Assembly: GCA_037013495.1 (NCBI GenBank)
Contig: CM072803.1
Coordinates: 51,473,627-51,537,626 of the forward strand
DNA: 64,000 nucleotides
Source of the DNA: Hippophae tibetana
Lineage: Eukaryota > Streptophyta > Magnoliopsida > Rosales > Elaeagnaceae
Direction: 5' to 3'
The first letter of the stretch is position 1, and every line of letters starts with the position of its first letter. A program made the translations under genes and the position numbers. This document shows, in pieces, positions 28,101 through 43,400 of the stretch. The notes beneath the pieces are model-generated. The model had not been told where the DNA came from, searched no databases, and saw nothing but the letters and a program-made list of their open reading frames with translations.

Positions 28101-31100
28101 TGATTATTTTCTTTCCTTTGTAAGTCTTAATTCCTAGCATAGGGAAATTCATGCAAATTATATTACCTCCCTTCCAACTGAAAAATGTTGATGGATACAG
28201 GTTGTTTCAGACATCATTTGTAAACTTTTTGTTACCTTGCTAGAAAAATTGCTATTGTGGATGAGCGAAATATGTAGCATCATATTTCACTAACTCTTAC
28301 TCTTAGAATGGGTTTGAAACCTAGATTTCTAGGGAGAAAGGGATAACCAAAGGCAAATTCATTACGATGCCATCCAAAAAAACCACAATAACTTATAAAT
28401 AAGTTAAGAATATTGATGTCAAAAATGAGTCGAAAATAAGAATTATTGATCTCTTATTTAGAATAATGAAAAAAATTTCAAATTTAAATAGTTTTGCATC
28501 ATAAGACGTAATAATTTCAGTTAAATATATCATAATTATTAGGAAATAAAATGCATAGTATTTATTTCGCCAACTTTCTTTTATAATATAGACATGAGAA
28601 AATGATTATGTTTTATTTTTCCCTTATTGATTTTTCTCGATGATCTATGATTATTTTCTTTCCTTTGTAAGTCTTAATTCCTAGCATAGGCACATTCATG
28701 CAAATTATATTACCTCCCTTCCAAATGAAAAATGTTGATGCATACAGGTTGTTTCAGACATCATTTGTAAACTTTTTGTTACGTAGCTAGAAAAATTGCT
28801 ATTGTGGATGAGCGAAATATGTAGCATCATATTTCACTAACTCTTACTCTTAGAATGGGTTTGAAACCTAGATTTCTAGGGAGAAAGGGATAACCAAAGG
28901 CAAATTCATTACGATGCCATCCAAAAAAACCACAATAACTTATAAATAAGTTAAGAATATTGATGTCAAAAATGAGTCGAAAATAAGAATTATTGATCTC
29001 TTATTTAGAATAATGAACAAAATTTCAAATTTAAATAGTTTTGCATCATAAGACGTAATAATTTCAGTTAAATATATCATAATTATTAGGAAAAAAACGC
29101 GTAGTACTTATTTCGCCAACTTTCTTTTATAATATAGACATGAGAAAATGATTATGTTTTATTTTCCCCTTATTGATTTTTCTCGATGATCTATGATTAT
29201 TTTCTTTCCTTTGTAAGTCTTAATTCCTAGCATAGGGAAATTCATGCAAATTATATTACCTCCCTTCCAAATGAAAAATGTTGATGGATACAGGTTGTTT
29301 CAGACATCATTTGTAAACTTTTTGTTACCTAGCTAGAAAAATTGCTATTGTGGATGAGCGAAATATGTAGCATCATATTTCACTAACTCTTACTCTTAGA
29401 ATGGGTTTGAAACCTAGATTTCTAGGGAGAAAGGGACAACCAAAGGCAAATTAATTACGATGCCTTCCAAAAAAACTACAATAACTTATAAATAAGTTAA
29501 GAATATTGATGTCAAAAATGAGTCGAAAATGAGAATTATTGATCTCTTATTTAGAATAATGAACAAAATTTCAAATTTAAATAGTTTTGCATCATAAGAC
29601 GTAATAATTTCAGTTAAATACATCATAATTATTTGGAAATAAAACGCGTAGTATTTATTTCGCCAACTTTCTTTTATAATATAGGCATGAGAAAATGATT
29701 ATGTTTTATTTTCCCCTTATTGATTTTTCTCGATGATCTATGATTATTTTCTTTCCATTGTAAGTCTTAATTCCTAGCATAGGCACATTCATGCAAATTA
29801 TATTACCTCCCTTCCAAATGAAAAATGTTGATGGATAGAGGTTTTTTTAGACATCATTTGTAAACTTCTTGTTACATAGCTAGAAAAATTGCTATTGTGG
29901 ATGAGCGTAATATGTAGCATCATATTTCACTAACTCTAACTCTTAGAATGGGTTTGAAACCTACATTTCTAGGGAGAAAAAGACAACCAAAGGCAAATTC
30001 ATTACGATCCCATCCAAAAAAACCACTATAACTTATAAATAAGTTAACAATATTGATGTCAAAAATGAGTCGAAAATGAGAATTATTGATCTCTTATTTA
30101 GAATAATGACCAAAATTTCAAATTTTAATAGTTTTGCATCATAAGACGTAATAATTTCAGTTAAATACATCATAATTATTTGGAAATAAAACGCGTAGTA
30201 TTTATTTCGCCAACTTTCTTTTATAATATAGACATGAGAAAATGATTATGTTTTATTTTCCCCTTATTGATTTTTCTCGATGATCTATGATTATTTTCTT
30301 TCCATTGTAAGTCTTAATTCCTAGCATAGGCACATTCATGCAAATTATATTACCTCCCTTCCAAATGAAAAATGTTGATGGATAGAGGTTGTTTCAGACA
30401 TCATTTGTAAACTTCTTTTTACCTAGCTAGAAATATTGCTATTGTGGATGAGCGTAATATGTAGCATCATATTTCACTAACTCTTACTCTTAGAATGGGT
30501 TTGAAACCTAGATTTATAGGGAGAAAGGGACAACCAAAGGCAAATTAATTACGATGCCTTCCAAAAAAACTACAATAACTTATAAATAAGTTAAGAATAT
30601 TGATGTCAAAAATGAGTCGAAATTGAGAATTATTGATCTCTTATTTAGAATAATGAACAAAATTTCAAATTTAAATAGTTTTGCATCATAAGATGTAATA
30701 ATTTCAGTTAAATATATCATCATTATTAGGAAATAAAACCAGTAGTATTTATTTCGCCAACTTTCTTTTATAATATAGACATGAGAAAATGATTATGTTT
30801 TATTTTTCCCTTATTGACTTTTCTCGATGAACTATGATTATTTTCTTTCCTTTGTAAGTCTTAATTCCTAGCATAGGGAAATTCATGCAAATTATATTAC
30901 CTCCCTTCCAAATGAAAAATGTTGATGGATACAGGTTGTTTCAGACATCATTTGTAAACTTTTTGTTACCTAGCTAGAAAAATTGCTATTGTGGATGAGC
31001 GAAATATGTAGCTTCATATTTCACTAACTCTTACTCTTAGAATGGGTTTGAAACCTAGATTTCTAGGGAGAAAGGGATAACCAAAGGCAAATTCATTACG

Positions 31101-34100
31101 ATGCCATCTAAAAAAATCACAATAACTTATAAATAAGTTAAGAATATTGATGTCAAAAATGAGTCGAAAATAAGAATTATTGATCTCTTATTTAGAATAA
31201 TGAACAAAATTTCAAATTTAAATAGTTTTGCATCATAAGACGTAATAATTTCAGTTAAATATATCATAATTATTAGGAAATAAAATGCGTAGTATTTATT
31301 TCGCCAACTTTCTTCTATAATATAGACATGAGAAAATGATTATGTTTTATTTTTCCCTTATTTATTTTTCTCGATGATCTATGATTATTTTCTTTCCTTT
31401 GTAAGTCTTAATTCCTAGCATAGGGAAATTCATGCAAATTATATTACCTCCCTTCCAACTGAAAAATGTTGATGGATACAGGTTGTTTCAGACATCATTT
31501 GTAAACTTTTTGTTACCTTGCTAGAAAAATTGCTATTGTGGATGAGCGAAATATGTAGCATCATATTTCACTAACTCTTACTCTTAGAATGGGTTTGAAA
31601 CCTAGATTTCTAGGGAGAAAGGGATAACCAAAGGCAAATTCATTACGATGCCATCCAAAAAAACCACAATAACTTATAAATAAGTTAAGAATATTGATGT
31701 CAAAAATGAGTCGAAAATAAGAATTATTGATCTCTTATTTAGAATAATGAACAAAATTTCAAATTTAAATAGTTTTGCATCATAAGACGTAATAATTTCA
31801 ATTAAATATATCATAATTATTAGGAAAAAAACGCGTAGTACTTATTTCGCCAACTTTCTTTTATAATATAGACATGAGAAAATGATTATGTTTTATTTTC
31901 CCCTTATTGATTTTTCTCGATGATCTATGATTATTTTCTTTCCTTTGTAAGTCTTAATTCCTAGCATAGGGAAATTCATGCAAATTATATTACCTCCCTT
32001 CCAAATGAAAAATGTTGATGGATACAGGTTGTTTCAGACATCATTTGTAAACTTTTTGTTACCTAGCTAGAAAAATTGCTATTGTGGATGAGCGAAATAT
32101 GTAGCATCATATTTCACTAACTCTTACTCTTAGAATGGGTTTGAAACCTAGATTTCTAGGGAGAAAGGGACAACCAAAGGCAAATTAATTACGATGCCTT
32201 CCAAAAAAACTACAATAACTTATAAATAAGTTAAGAATATTGATGTCAAAAATGAGTCGAAAATGAGAATTATTGATCTCTTATTTAGAATAATGAACAA
32301 AATTTCAAATTTAAATAGTTTTGCATCATAAGACGTAATAATTTCAGTTAAATACATCATAATTATTTGGAAATAAAACGCGTAGTATTTATTTCGCCAA
32401 CTTTCTTTTATAATATAGGCATGAGAAAATGATTATGTTTTATTTTCCCCTTATTGATTTTTCTCGATGATCTATGATTATTTTCTTTCCATTGTAAGTC
32501 TTAATTCCTAGCATAGGCACATTCATGCAAATTATATTACCTCCCTTCCAAATGAAAAATGTTGATGGATAGAGGTTTTTTTAGACATCATTTGTAAACT
32601 TCTTGTTACATAGCTAGAAAAATTGCTATTGTGGATGAGCGTAATATGTAGCATCATATTTCACTAACTCTAACTCTTAGAATGGGTTTGAAACCTACAT
32701 TTCTAGGGAGAAAAAGACAACCAAAGGCAAATTCATTACGATCCCATCCAAAAAAACCACTATAACTTATAAATAAGTTAACAATATTGATGTCAAAAAT
32801 GAGTCGAAAATGAGAATTATTGATCTCTTATTTAGAATAATGACCAAAATTTCAAATTTTAATAGTTTTGCATCATAAGACGTAATAATTTCAGTTAAAT
32901 ACATCATAATTATTTGGAAATAAAACGCGTAGTATTTATTTCGCCAACTTTCTTTTATAATATAGACATGAGAAAATGATTATGTTTTATTTTCCCCTTA
33001 TTGATTTTTCTCGATGATCTATGATTATTTTCTTTCCATTGTAAGTCTTAATTCCTAGCATAGGCACATTCATGCAAATTATATTACCTCCCTTCCAAAT
33101 GAAAAATGTTGATGGATAGAGGTTGTTTCAGACATCATTTGTAAACTTCTTTTTACCTAGCTAGAAATATTGCTATTGTGGATGAGCGTAATATGTAGCA
33201 TCATATTTCACTAACTCTTACTCTTAGAATGGGTTTGAAACCTAGATTTATAGGGAGAAAGGGACAACCAAAGGCAAATTAATTACGATGCCTTCCAAAA
33301 AAACTACAATAACTTATAAATAAGTTAAGAATATTGATGTCAAAAATGAGTCGAAATTGAGAATTATTGATCTCTTATTTAGAATAATGAACAAAATTTC
33401 AAATTTAAATAGTTTTGCATCATAAGATGTAATAATTTCAGTTAAATATATCATCATTATTAGGAAATAAAACCAGTAGTATTTATTTCGCCAACTTTCT
33501 TTTATAATATAGACATGAGAAAATGATTATGTTTTATTTTTCCCTTATTGACTTTTCTCGATGAACTATGATTATTTTCTTTCCTTTGTAAGTCTTAATT
33601 CCTAGCATAGGGAAATTCATGCAAATTATATTACCTCCCTTCCAAATGAAAAATGTTGATGGATACAGGTTGTTTCAGACATCATTTGTAAACTTTTTGT
33701 TACCTAGCTAGAAAAATTGCTATTGTGGATGAGCGAAATATGTAGCTTCATATTTCACTAACTCTTACTCTTAGAATGGGTTTGAAACCTAGATTTCTAG
33801 GGAGAAAGGGATAACCAAAGGCAAATTCATTACGATGCCATCTAAAAAAATCACAATAACTTATAAATAAGTTAAGAATATTGATGTCAAAAATGAGTCG
33901 AAAATAAGAATTATTGATCTCTTATTTAGAATAATGAACAAAATTTCAAATTTAAATAGTTTTGCATCATAAGACGTAATAATTTCAGTTAAATATATCA
34001 TAATTATTAGGAAATAAAATGCGTAGTATTTATTTCGCCAACTTTCTTCTATAATATAGACATGAGAAAATGATTATGTTTTATTTTTCCCTTATTTATT

Positions 34101-34440
34101 TTTCTCGATGATCTATGATTATTTTCTTTCCTTTGTAAGTCTTAATTCCTAGCATAGGGAAATTCATGCAAATTATATTACCTCCCTTCCAACTGAAAAA
34201 TGTTGATGGATACAGGTTGTTTCAGACATCATTTGTAAACTTTTTGTTACCTTGCTAGAAAAATTGCTATTGTGGATGAGCGAAATATGTAGCATCATAT
34301 TTCACTAACTCTTACTCTTAGAATGGGTTTGAAACCTAGATTTCTAGGGAGAAAGGGATAACCAAAGGCAAATTCATTACGATGCCATCCAAAAAAACCA
34401 CAATAACTTATAAATAAGTTAAGAATATTGATGTCAAAAA
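25164..34440. repeat. Satellite higher-order repeats of 7 and 5 monomers
   Basis: The variant ATATAGGCATGAG occurs at 25858, 29686 and 32420, giving spacings of 3828 bp (7-mer) and 2734 bp (5-mer). The variant TCATCATTATTAGG with AACCAGTAG occurs at 30741 and 33475, again 2734 bp apart. The block from about 28.5 to 31.8 kb is therefore repeated almost unchanged at about 31.2 to 34.5 kb. Confidence 0.85.
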
Positions 34441-37400
34441 TGAGTCGAAAATAAGAATTATTGATCTCTTATTTAGAATAATGAACAAAATTTCAAATTT
34501 AAATAGTTTTGCATCATAAGACGTAATAATTTCAGTTAAATATATCATAATTATTAGGAAATAAAATGCGTAGTATTTATTTCGCCAACTTTCTTTTATA
34601 ATATAGACATGAGAAAATGATTTTGTTTTATTTTTCCCTTATTAACTTTTCTCGATGATCTATGATTATTTTCTTTCCTTTGTAAGTCTTAATTCCTAGC
34701 ATAGGGAAATTCATGCAAATTATATTACCTCCCTTCCAAATGAAAAATGTTGATGGATACAGGTTGTTTCAGACATCATTTGTAAACTTTTGGTTACCTA
34801 GCTAGAAAAATTGCTATTGTGGATGAGCGAAATATGTAGCATCATATTTCACTAACTCTTACTCTTAGAATGGGTTTGAAACATAGATTTCTAGGGAGAA
34901 AGGGCTAACCAAAGGCAAATTCATTACGATGCCATCCAAAAAAACCACAATAACTTATAAATAAGTTAAGAATATTGATGTCAAAAATGAGTCGAAAATA
35001 AGAATTATTGATCTCTTATTTAGAATAATGAACAAAATTTCAAATTTAAATAGTTTTGCATCATAAGACGTAATAATTTCAGTTAAATATATCATAATTA
35101 TTAGGAAATAAAATGCATAGTATTTATTTCGCCAACTTTCTTTTATAATATAGACATGAGAAAATGATTATGTTTTATTTTTCCCTTATTGATTTTTCTC
35201 GATGATCTATGATTATTTTCTTTCCTTTGTAAGTCTTAATTCCTAGCATAGGCACATTCATGCAAATTATATTACCTCCCTTCCAAATGAAAAATGTTGA
35301 TGCATACAGGTTGTTTCAGACATCATTTGTAAACTTTTTGTTACGTAGCTAGAAAAATTGCTATTGTGGATGAGCGAAATATGTAGCATCATATTTCACT
35401 AACTCTTACTCTTAGAATGGGTTTGAAACCTAGATTTCTAGGGAGAAAGGGATAACCAAAGGCAAATTCATTACGATGCCATCCAAAAAAACCACAATAA
35501 CTTATAAATAAGTTAAGAATATTGATGTCAAAAATGAGTCGAAAATAAGAATTATTGATCTCTTATTTAGAATAATGAACAAAATTTCAAATTTAAATAG
35601 TTTTGCATCATAAGACGTAATAATTTCAGTTAAATATATCATAATTATTAGGAAAAAAACGCGTAGTACTTATTTCGCCAACTTTCTTTTATAATATAGA
35701 CATGAGAAAATGATTATGTTTTATTTTCCTCTTATTGATTTTTCTCGATGATCTATGATTATTTTCTTTCCTTTGTAAGTCTTAATTCCTAGCATAGGGA
35801 AATTCATGCAAATTATATTTCCTCCCTTCCAAATGAAAAATGTTGATGGATACAGGTTGTTTCAGACATCATTTGTAAACTTTTTGTTACCTAGCTAGGA
35901 AAATTGCTATTGTGGATGAGCGAAATATGTAGCATCATATTTCACTAACTCTTACTCTTAGAATGGGTTTGAAACCTAGATTTCTACGGAAAAAGGGATA
36001 ACCATAGGCAAATTCATTACTATGCCATCCAAAAAAACCACAATAACTTATAAATAAGTTAAGAATATTGATGTCAAAAATGAGTCGAAAATAAGAATTA
36101 TTGATCTCTTATTTAGAATAATGAACAAAATTTCAAATTAAAATAGTTTTGCATCATAAGACGTAATAATTTCACTTAAATATATCATAATTATTAGGAA
36201 ATAAAATGCGTAGTATTTATTTCGCCAACTTTCTTTTATAATATAGACATGAGATAATGATTATGTTTTATTTTTCCCTTATTGATTTTTCTCGATGATC
36301 TATGATTATTTTCTTTCCTTTGTAAGTCTTAATTCCTAGCATAGGGAAATTCATGCAAATTATATTACCTCCCTTCCAAATGAAAAATGTTGATGGATAC
36401 AGGTTGTTTCAGACATCATTTGTAAACTTTTTGTTACCTAGCTAGAAAAATTGCTATTGTGGATGAGCGAAATATGTAGCATCATATTTCACTAACTCTT
36501 ACTCTTAGAATGGGTTTGAAACATAGATTTCTAGGGAGAAAGGGATAACCAAAGGCAAATTCATTACGATGCCATCCAAAAAAACCACAATAACTTATAA
36601 ATAAGTTAAGAATATTGATGTCAAAAATGAGTCGAAAATAAGAATTATTGATCTCTTATTTAGAATAATGAACAAAATTTCAAATTTAAATAGTTTTGCA
36701 TCATAAGACGTAATAATTTCAGTTAAATATATCATAATTATTAGGAAATAAAATGCATAGTATTTATTTCGCCAACTTTCTTTTATAATATAGACATGAG
36801 AAAATGATTATGTTTTATTTGTCCCTTATTGATTTTTCTCGATGATCTATGATTATTTTCTTTCCTTTGTAAGTCTTAATTCCTAGCATAGGGAAATATA
36901 TGCAAATTATATTACCTCCCTTCCAAATGAAAAATGTTGATGCATACAGGTTGTTTCAGACATCATTTGTAAACTTTTTGTTACCTAGCTAGAAAAATTG
37001 CTATTGTGGATGAGCGAAATATGTAGCATCATATTTCACTAACTCTTACTCTTAGAATGGGTTTGAAACCTAGATTTCTAGGGAGAAAGGGATAACCAAA
37101 GGCAAATTCATTACGATGCCATCCAAAAAAACCACAATAACTTATAAATAAGTTAAGAATATTGATGTCAAAAATGAGTCGAAAATAAGAATTATTGATC
37201 TCTTATTTAGAATAATGAACAAAATTTCAAATTTAAATAGTTTTGCATCATAAGACGTAATAATTTCAGTTAAATATATCATAATTATTAGGAAAAAAAC
37301 GCGTAGTATTTATTTCGCCAACTTTCTTTTATAATATAGACATGAGAAAATGATTATGTTTTATTTTCCCCTTATTGATTTTTCTCGACAATCTATGATT

Positions 37401-40400
37401 ATTTTCTTTCCTTTGTAAGTCTTAATTCCTAGCATAGGGAAATTCATGCAAATTATATTACCTCCCTTCCAAATGAAAAATGTTGATGGATACAGGTTGT
37501 TTCAGACATCATTTGTAAACTTTTTGTTACCTAGCTAGAAAAATTGCTATTGTGGATGAGCGAAATATGTAGCATCATATTTCACTAACTCTTACTCTTA
37601 GAATGGGTTTGAAACCTAGATTTCTAGGGAGAAAGGGATAACCAAAGGCAAATTCATTACTATGCCATCCAAAAAAACCACAATAACTTATAAATAAGTT
37701 AAGAATATTGATGTCAAAAATGAGTCGAAAATAAGAATTATTGATCTCTTATTTAGAATAATGAACAAAATTTCAAATTTAAATAGTTTTGCATCATAAG
37801 ACGTAATAATTTCAGTTAAATATATCATAATTATTAGGAAATAAAATGCGTAGTATTTATTTCGCCAACTTTCTTTTATAATATAGACATGAGAAAATGA
37901 TTATGTTTTATTTTTCCCTTATTTATTTTTCTCGATGATCTATGATTATTTTCTTTCCTTTGTAAGTCTTAATTCCTAGCATAGGGAAATTCATGCAAAT
38001 TATATTACCTCCCTTCCAACTGAAAAATGTTGATGGATACAGGTTGTTTCAGACATCATTTGTAAACTTTTTGTTACCTTGCTAGAAAAATTGCTATTGT
38101 GGATGAGCGAAATATGTAGCATCATATTTCACTAACTCTTACTCTTAGAATGGGTTTGAAACCTAGATTTCTAGGGAGAAAGGGATAACCAAAGGCAAAT
38201 TCATTACGATGCCATCCAAAAAAACCACAATAACTTATAAATAAGTTAAGAATATTGATGTCAAAAATGAGTCGAAAATAAGAATTATTGATCTCTTATT
38301 TAGAATAATGAACAAAATTTCAAATTTAAATAGTTTTGCATCATAAGACGTAATAATTTCAGTTAAATATATCATAATTATTAGGAAATAAAATGCGTAG
38401 TATTTATTTCGCCAACTTTCTTTTATAATATAGACATGAGAAAATGATTATGTTTTATTTTTCCCTTATTTATTTTTCTCGATGATCTATGATTATTTTC
38501 TTTCCTTTGTAAGTCTTAATTCCTAGCATAGGGAAATTCATGCAAATTATATTACCTCCCTTCCAACTGAAAAATGTTGATGGATACAGGTTGTTTCAGA
38601 CATCATTTGTAAACTTTTTGTTACCTTGCTAGAAAAATTGCTATTGTGGATGAGCGAAATATGTAGCATCATATTTCACTAACTCTTACTCTTAGAATGG
38701 GTTTGAAACCTAGATTTCTAGGGAGAAAGGGATAACCAAAGGCAAATTCATTACGATGCCATCCAAAAAAACCACAATAACTTATAAATAAGTTAAGAAT
38801 ATTGATGTCAAAAATGAGTCGAAAATAAGAATTATTGATCTCTTATTTAGAATAATGAACAAAATTTCAAATTTAAATAGTTTTGCATCATAAGACGTAA
38901 TAATTTCAGTTAAATATATCATAATTATTAGGAAATAAAATGCATAGTATTTATTTCGCCAACTTTCTTTTATAATATAGACATGAGAAAATGATTATGT
39001 TTTATTTGTCCCTTATTGATTTTTCTCGATGATCTATGATTATTTTCTTTCCTTTGTAAGTCTTAATTCCTAGCATAGGGAAATATATGCAAATTATATT
39101 ACCTCCCTTCCAAATGAAAAATGTTGATGCATACAGGTTGTTTCAGACATCATTTGTAAACTTTTTGTTACCTAGCTAGAAAAATTGCTATTGTGGATGA
39201 GCGAAATATGTAGCATCATATTTCACTAACTCTTACTCTTAGAATGGGTTTGAAACCTAGATTTCTAGGGAGAAAGGGATAACCAAAGGCAAATTCATTA
39301 CGATGCCATCCAAAAAAACCACAATAACTTATAAATAAGTTAAGAATATTGATGTCAAAAATGAGTCGAAAATAAGAATTATTGATCTCTTATTTAGAAT
39401 AATGAACAAAATTTCAAATTTAAATAGTTTTGCATCATAAGACGTAATAATTTCAGTTAAATATATCATAATTATTAGGAAAAAAACGCGTAGTATTTAT
39501 TTCGCCAACTTTCTTTTATAATATAGACATGAGAAAATGATTATGTTTTATTTTCCCCTTATTGATTTTTCTCGACAATCTATGATTATTTTCTTTCCTT
39601 TGTAAGTCTTAATTCCTAGCATAGGGAAATTCATGCAAATTATATTACCTCCCTTCCAAATGAAAAATGTTGATGGATACAGGTTGTTTCAGACATCATT
39701 TGTAAACTTTTTGTTACCTAGCTAGAAAAATTGCTATTGTGGATGAGCGAAATATGTAGCATCATATTTCACTAACTCTTACTCTTAGAATGGGTTTGAA
39801 ACCTAGATTTCTAGGGAGAAAGGGATAACCAAAGGCAAATTCATTACTATGCCATCCAAAAAAACCACAATAACTTATAAATAAGTTAAGAATATTGATG
39901 TCAAAAATGAGTCGAAAATAAGAATTATTGATCTCTTATTTAGAATAATGAACAAAATTTCAAATTAAAATAGTTTTGCATCATAAGACGTAATAATTTC
40001 ACTTAAATATATCATAATTATTAGGAAATAAAATGCGTAGTATTTATTTCGCCAACTTTCTTTTATAATATAGACATGAGATAATGATTATGTTTTATTT
40101 TTCCCTTATTGATTTTTCTCGATGATCTATGATTATTTTCTTTCCTTTGTAAGTCTTAATTCCTAGCATAGGGAAATTCATGCAAATTATATTACCTCCC
40201 TTCCAAATGAAAAATGTTGATGGATACAGGTTGTTTCAGACATCATTTGTAAACTTTTTGTTACCTAGCTAGAAAAATTGCTATTGTGGATGAGCGAAAT
40301 ATGTAGCATCATATTTCACTAACTCTTACTCTTAGAATGGGTTTGAAACATAGATTTCTAGGGAGAAAGGGATAACCAAAGGCAAATTCATTACGATGCC

Positions 40401-43400
40401 ATCCAAAAAAACCACAATAACTTATAAATAAGTTAAGAATATTGATGTCAAAAATGAGTCGAAAATAAGAATTATTGATCTCTTATTTAGAATAATGAAC
40501 AAAATTTCAAATTTAAATAGTTTTGCATCATAAGACGTAATAATTTCAGTTAAATATATCATAATTATTAGGAAATAAAATGCATAGTATTTATTTCGCC
40601 AACTTTCTTTTATAATATAGACATGAGACAATGATTATGTTTTATTTGTCCCTTATTGATTTTTCTCGATGATCTATGATTATTTTCTTTCCTTTGTAAG
40701 TCTTAATTCCTAGCATAGGGAAATATATGCAAATTATATTACCTCCCTTCCAAATGAAAAATGTTGATGCATACAGGTTGTTTCAGACATCATTTGTAAA
40801 CTTTTTGTTACCTAGCTAGAAAAATTGCTATTGTGGATGAGCGAAATATGTAGCATCATATTTCACTAACTCTTACTCTTAGAATGGGTTTGAAACCTAG
40901 ATTTCTAGGGAGAAAGGGATAACCAAAGGCAAATTCATTACGATGCCATCCAAAAAAACCACAATAACTTATAAATAAGTTAAGAATATTGATGTCAAAA
41001 ATGAGTCGAAAATAAGAATTATTGATCTCTTATTTAGAATAATGAACAAAATTTCAAATTTAAATAGTTTTGCATCATAAGACGTAATAATTTCAGTTAA
41101 ATATATCATAATTATTAGGAAAAAAACGCGTAGTATTTATTTCGCCAACTTTCTTTTATAATATAGACATGAGAAAATGATTATGTTTTATTTTCCCCTT
41201 ATTGATTTTTCTCGACAATCTATGATTATTTTCTTTCCATTGTAAGTCTTAATTCCTAGCATAGGGAAATTCATGCAAATTATATTACCTCCCTTCCAAA
41301 TGAAAAATGTTGATGGATACAGGTTGTTTCAGACATCATTTGTAAACTTTTTGTTACCTAGCTAGAAAAATTGCTATTGTGGATGAGCGAAATATGTAGC
41401 ATCATATTTCACTAACTCTTACTCTTAGAATGGGTTTGAAACCTAGATTTCTAGGGAGAAAGGGATAACCAAAGGCAAATTCATTACTATGCCATCCAAA
41501 AAAACCACAATAACTTATAAATAAGTTAAGAATATTGATGTCAAAAATGAGTCGAAAATAAGAATTATTGATCTCTTATTTAGAATAATGAACAAAATTT
41601 CAAATTTAAATAGTTTTGCATCATAAGACGTAATAATTTCAGTTAAATATATCATAATTATTAGGAAATAAAATGCGTAGTATTTATTTCGCCAACTTTC
41701 TTTTATAATATAGACATGAGAAAATGATTATGTTTTATTTTTCCCTTATTTATTTTTCTCGATGATCTATGATTATTTTCTTTCCTTTGTAAGTCTTAAT
41801 TCCTAGCATAGGGAAATTCATGCAAATTATATTACCTCCCTTCCAACTGAAAAATGTTGATGGATACAGGTTGTTTCAGACATCATTTGTAAACTTTTTG
41901 TTACCTTGCTAGAAAAATTGCTATTGTGGATGAGCGAAATATGTAGCATCATATTTCACTAACTCTTACTCTTAGAATGGGTTTGAAACCTATATTTCTA
42001 GGGAGAAAGGGATAACCAAAGGCAAATTCATTACGATGCCATCCAAAAAAACCACAATAACTTATAAATAAGTTAAGAATATTGATGTCAAAAATGAGTC
42101 GAAAATAAGAATTATTGATCTCTTATTTAGAATAATGAACAAAATTTCAAATTTAAATAGTTTTGCATCATAAGACGTAATAATTTCAGTTAAATATATC
42201 ATAATTATTAGGAAATAAAATGCGTAGTATTTATTTCGCCAACTTTCTTTTATAATATAGACATGAGAAAATGATTATGTTTTATTTTTCCCTTATTTAT
42301 TTTTCTCGATGATCTATGATTATTTTCTTTCCTTTGTAAGTCTTAATTCCTAGCATAGGGAAATTCATGCAAATTATATTACCTCCCTTCCAACTGAAAA
42401 ATGTTGATGGATACAGGTTGTTTCAGACATCATTTGTAAACTTTTTGTTACCTTGCTAGAAAAATTGCTATTGTGGATGAGCGAAATATGTAGCATCATA
42501 TTTCACTAACTCTTACTCTTAGAATGGGTTTGAAACCTAGATTTCTAGGGAGAAAGGGATAACCAAAGGCAAATTCATTACGATGCCATCCAAAAAAACC
42601 ACAATAACTTATAAATAAGTTAAGAATATTGATGTCAAAAATGAGTCGAAAATAAGAATTATTGATCTCTTATTTAGAATAATGAACAAAATTTCAAATT
42701 TAAATAGTTTTGCATCATAAGACGTAATAATTTCAGTTAAATATATCATAATTATTAGGAAATAAAATGCATAGTATTTATTTCGCCAACTTTCTTTTAT
42801 AATATAGACATGAGAAAATGATTATGTTTTATTTGTCCCTTATTGATTTTTCTCGATGATCTATGATTATTTTCTTTCCTTTGTAAGTCTTAATTCCTAG
42901 CATAGGGAAATATATGCAAATTATATTACCTCCCTTCCAAATGAAAAATGTTGATGCATACAGGTTGTTTCAGACATCATTTGTAAACTTTTTGTTACCT
43001 AGCTAGAAAAATTGCTATTGTGGATGAGCGAAATATGTAGCATCATATTTCACTAACTCTTACTCTTAGAATGGGTTTGAAACCTAGATTTCTAGGGAGA
43101 AAGGGATAACCAAAGGCAAATTCATTACTATGCCATCCAAAAAAACCACAATAACTTATAAATAAGTTAAGAATATTGATGTCAAAAATGAGTCGAAAAT
43201 AAGAATTATTGATCTCTTATTTAGAATAATGAACAAAATTTCAAATTTAAATAGTTTTGCATCATAAGACGTAATAATTTCAGTTAAATATATCATAATT
43301 ATTAGGAAAAAAACGCGTAGTATTTATTTCGCCAACTTTCTTTTATAATATAGACATGAGAAAATGATTATGTTTTATTTTCCCCTTATTGATTTTTCTC

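Noticed and set aside
40422..40631. 69-codon minus-strand ORF inside the satellite, identical at 44249-44458
   Set aside because: It is a chance open frame in one monomer variant. The second copy exists only because the 3827-bp higher-order unit is duplicated. Neighbouring monomers have stops in this frame.
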